Part shown: positions 63,354 through 64,000 of the stretch, in pieces
How the letters are laid out: every line of letters starts with the position of its first letter
Position numbering within the stretch: the first letter of the stretch is position 1
DNA from: Megamerina dolium
Taxonomy: Eukaryota > Arthropoda > Insecta > Diptera > Megamerinidae
Length of the DNA: 64,000 nucleotides
Assembly: GCA_963854835.1 (NCBI GenBank)
Contig: OY978528.1
Coordinates: 32,099,335 to 32,163,334 of the forward strand
Direction of reading: 5' to 3'
Made by a program: the position numbers and the translations under genes
Notes under the pieces: generated by a model
Seen by the model: the letters and a program-made list of their open reading frames with translations, nothing else
Database searches by the model: none
What the model was told of the DNA's origin: nothing

Positions 63354-64000
63354 ATCATATGTATATTTTAATCTCACTTTGGCATTTAATATGTAGTCAC
63401 CATGCCATCGCATAAGCATGAGCATGAGATTGTATTGAAATTTATTAGCCAAGTAACAGCGGCAAGATAATTCACATTATCTTAGTGTTATATTGTGTCT
63501 TGTGTATATAGTGTCTCTCATTCTCGCCTGCTAGCACTTTTCTTCTCTGCAATAGTTCCACTGCGCTCTCGGCTATTTTGCCGAATAATGCACGATCTTA
63601 ATTTTCTGTATTGTATTTTAGAAGGGAGTATATAGGTATACCTATATATTTTTTAATTCGTTAATGTTTTATTACGTCAATGTATTTTATGTAGTTCTAT
63701 CTATACCTCCCTACCTTTCTCACTCTCTTCAAAAATTTCCGTTGATGAACACATACAAGTACACGATTATTTAGTAGAGTTCTATTAAAAAAACTATACA
63801 TTTTTTTTGGTTTTTTTTTTTTTCTTTTTCATGAATACTTTTTTTTTTTTTTGCTAATATCATAAGGTAGCTCACGTGAGTGTTGACGATAGAATTGATA
63901 CTATGTATAATATATACACACATATATGCGACTATATCTGATCGTTTAGAATTTTCATACAGGTTGAGAATATCATTAAGACCACAGACTTAACAGAACG

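Larger units (their letters stand above)
56430..64000. other. T-rich and trinucleotide-rich region, possible 5' UTR/promoter territory
   Basis: No confident gene seen. Minus-strand A-rich runs (56450-57500) are followed by dense CAA/CAG-type repeats. These include TTG and CTG runs (57755-57900, 58254-58358), AGC repeats (58848-58874), an ATC array (60142-60173), GCCA/ACCA units (60987-61034) and GCAG units (61375-61411). There are CA tracts and a GTC array near 63306-63353. Open frames such as 58629-58970 are repeat-driven. Dense trinucleotide repeats of this kind are common in fly developmental-gene leaders and upstream DNA, but no core promoter could be fixed by eye. Confidence 0.4.

Noticed and set aside
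1..64000. tRNA, rRNA, CRISPR, operon or phage-like system
   Set aside because: No cloverleaf-like conserved boxes, spaced direct-repeat arrays or gene clusters seen; the sequence is eukaryotic intronic/intergenic in character.

Overview
The window is AT-rich, eukaryotic and almost entirely non-coding. It has long A/T tracts, TA and trinucleotide microsatellites, no bacterial-style genes, and scattered transposable elements in every state of decay. It looks like a dipteran genome, most likely a tephritid fruit fly. Three things support that (inference from element content, not proven): a DD41D mariner of the type known as 'rosa' from Ceratitis and relatives; three copies of a repeat with the (TA)n and (GTCY)n architecture of fly mini-me/DINE-1 (Helentron) elements; and a non-LTR element of a kind common in such genomes.

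Layout. 0.2-0.74 kb: 3' end of a dead non-LTR retrotransposon. 4.26-5.35 kb: decayed mauritiana-type mariner with its left terminal repeat. 7.9-8.1 kb: mariner relic. 9.9 kb: small non-LTR scrap. 16.86-20.21 kb, minus strand: essentially full-length endonuclease/reverse-transcriptase retrotransposon with an 11-bp target-site duplication and a single obvious coding break. 27.5-28.15 kb, minus: RNase H fragment of another non-LTR lineage. 30.16-32.07, 42.97-44.01 and 45.17-46.50 kb: three copies of a Helentron-like family. 32.86-33.21 kb: relic of an uncharacterised repetitive arthropod protein family. 34.85-35.01, 46.73-46.82, 48.2-48.44 and 55.72-56.03 kb: further mariner relics. 37.80-39.11 kb: complete DD41D mariner, broken only by one extra T. 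The rest is AT-rich spacer with microsatellites.

The one credible host coding feature is a short minus-strand first coding exon (56421 to 56319). It has a good start context, raised GC content, a minimal upstream reading frame overlapping its ATG, and a perfect GTAAGT donor. If real, its intron runs leftward and most of the window may be one very long, transposon-filled intron, with the T-rich and CAG/CTG-rich right-hand 7 kb as upstream UTR/promoter territory. No tRNA, rRNA, CRISPR or bacterial-type operon was seen.

The most interesting structure is inside the Helentron-like family. The longest copy carries a strict ~155-bp periodic array in which GGGCGTGG-like (KLF/Sp-type) motifs recur about ten times, in two alternating sub-unit types.
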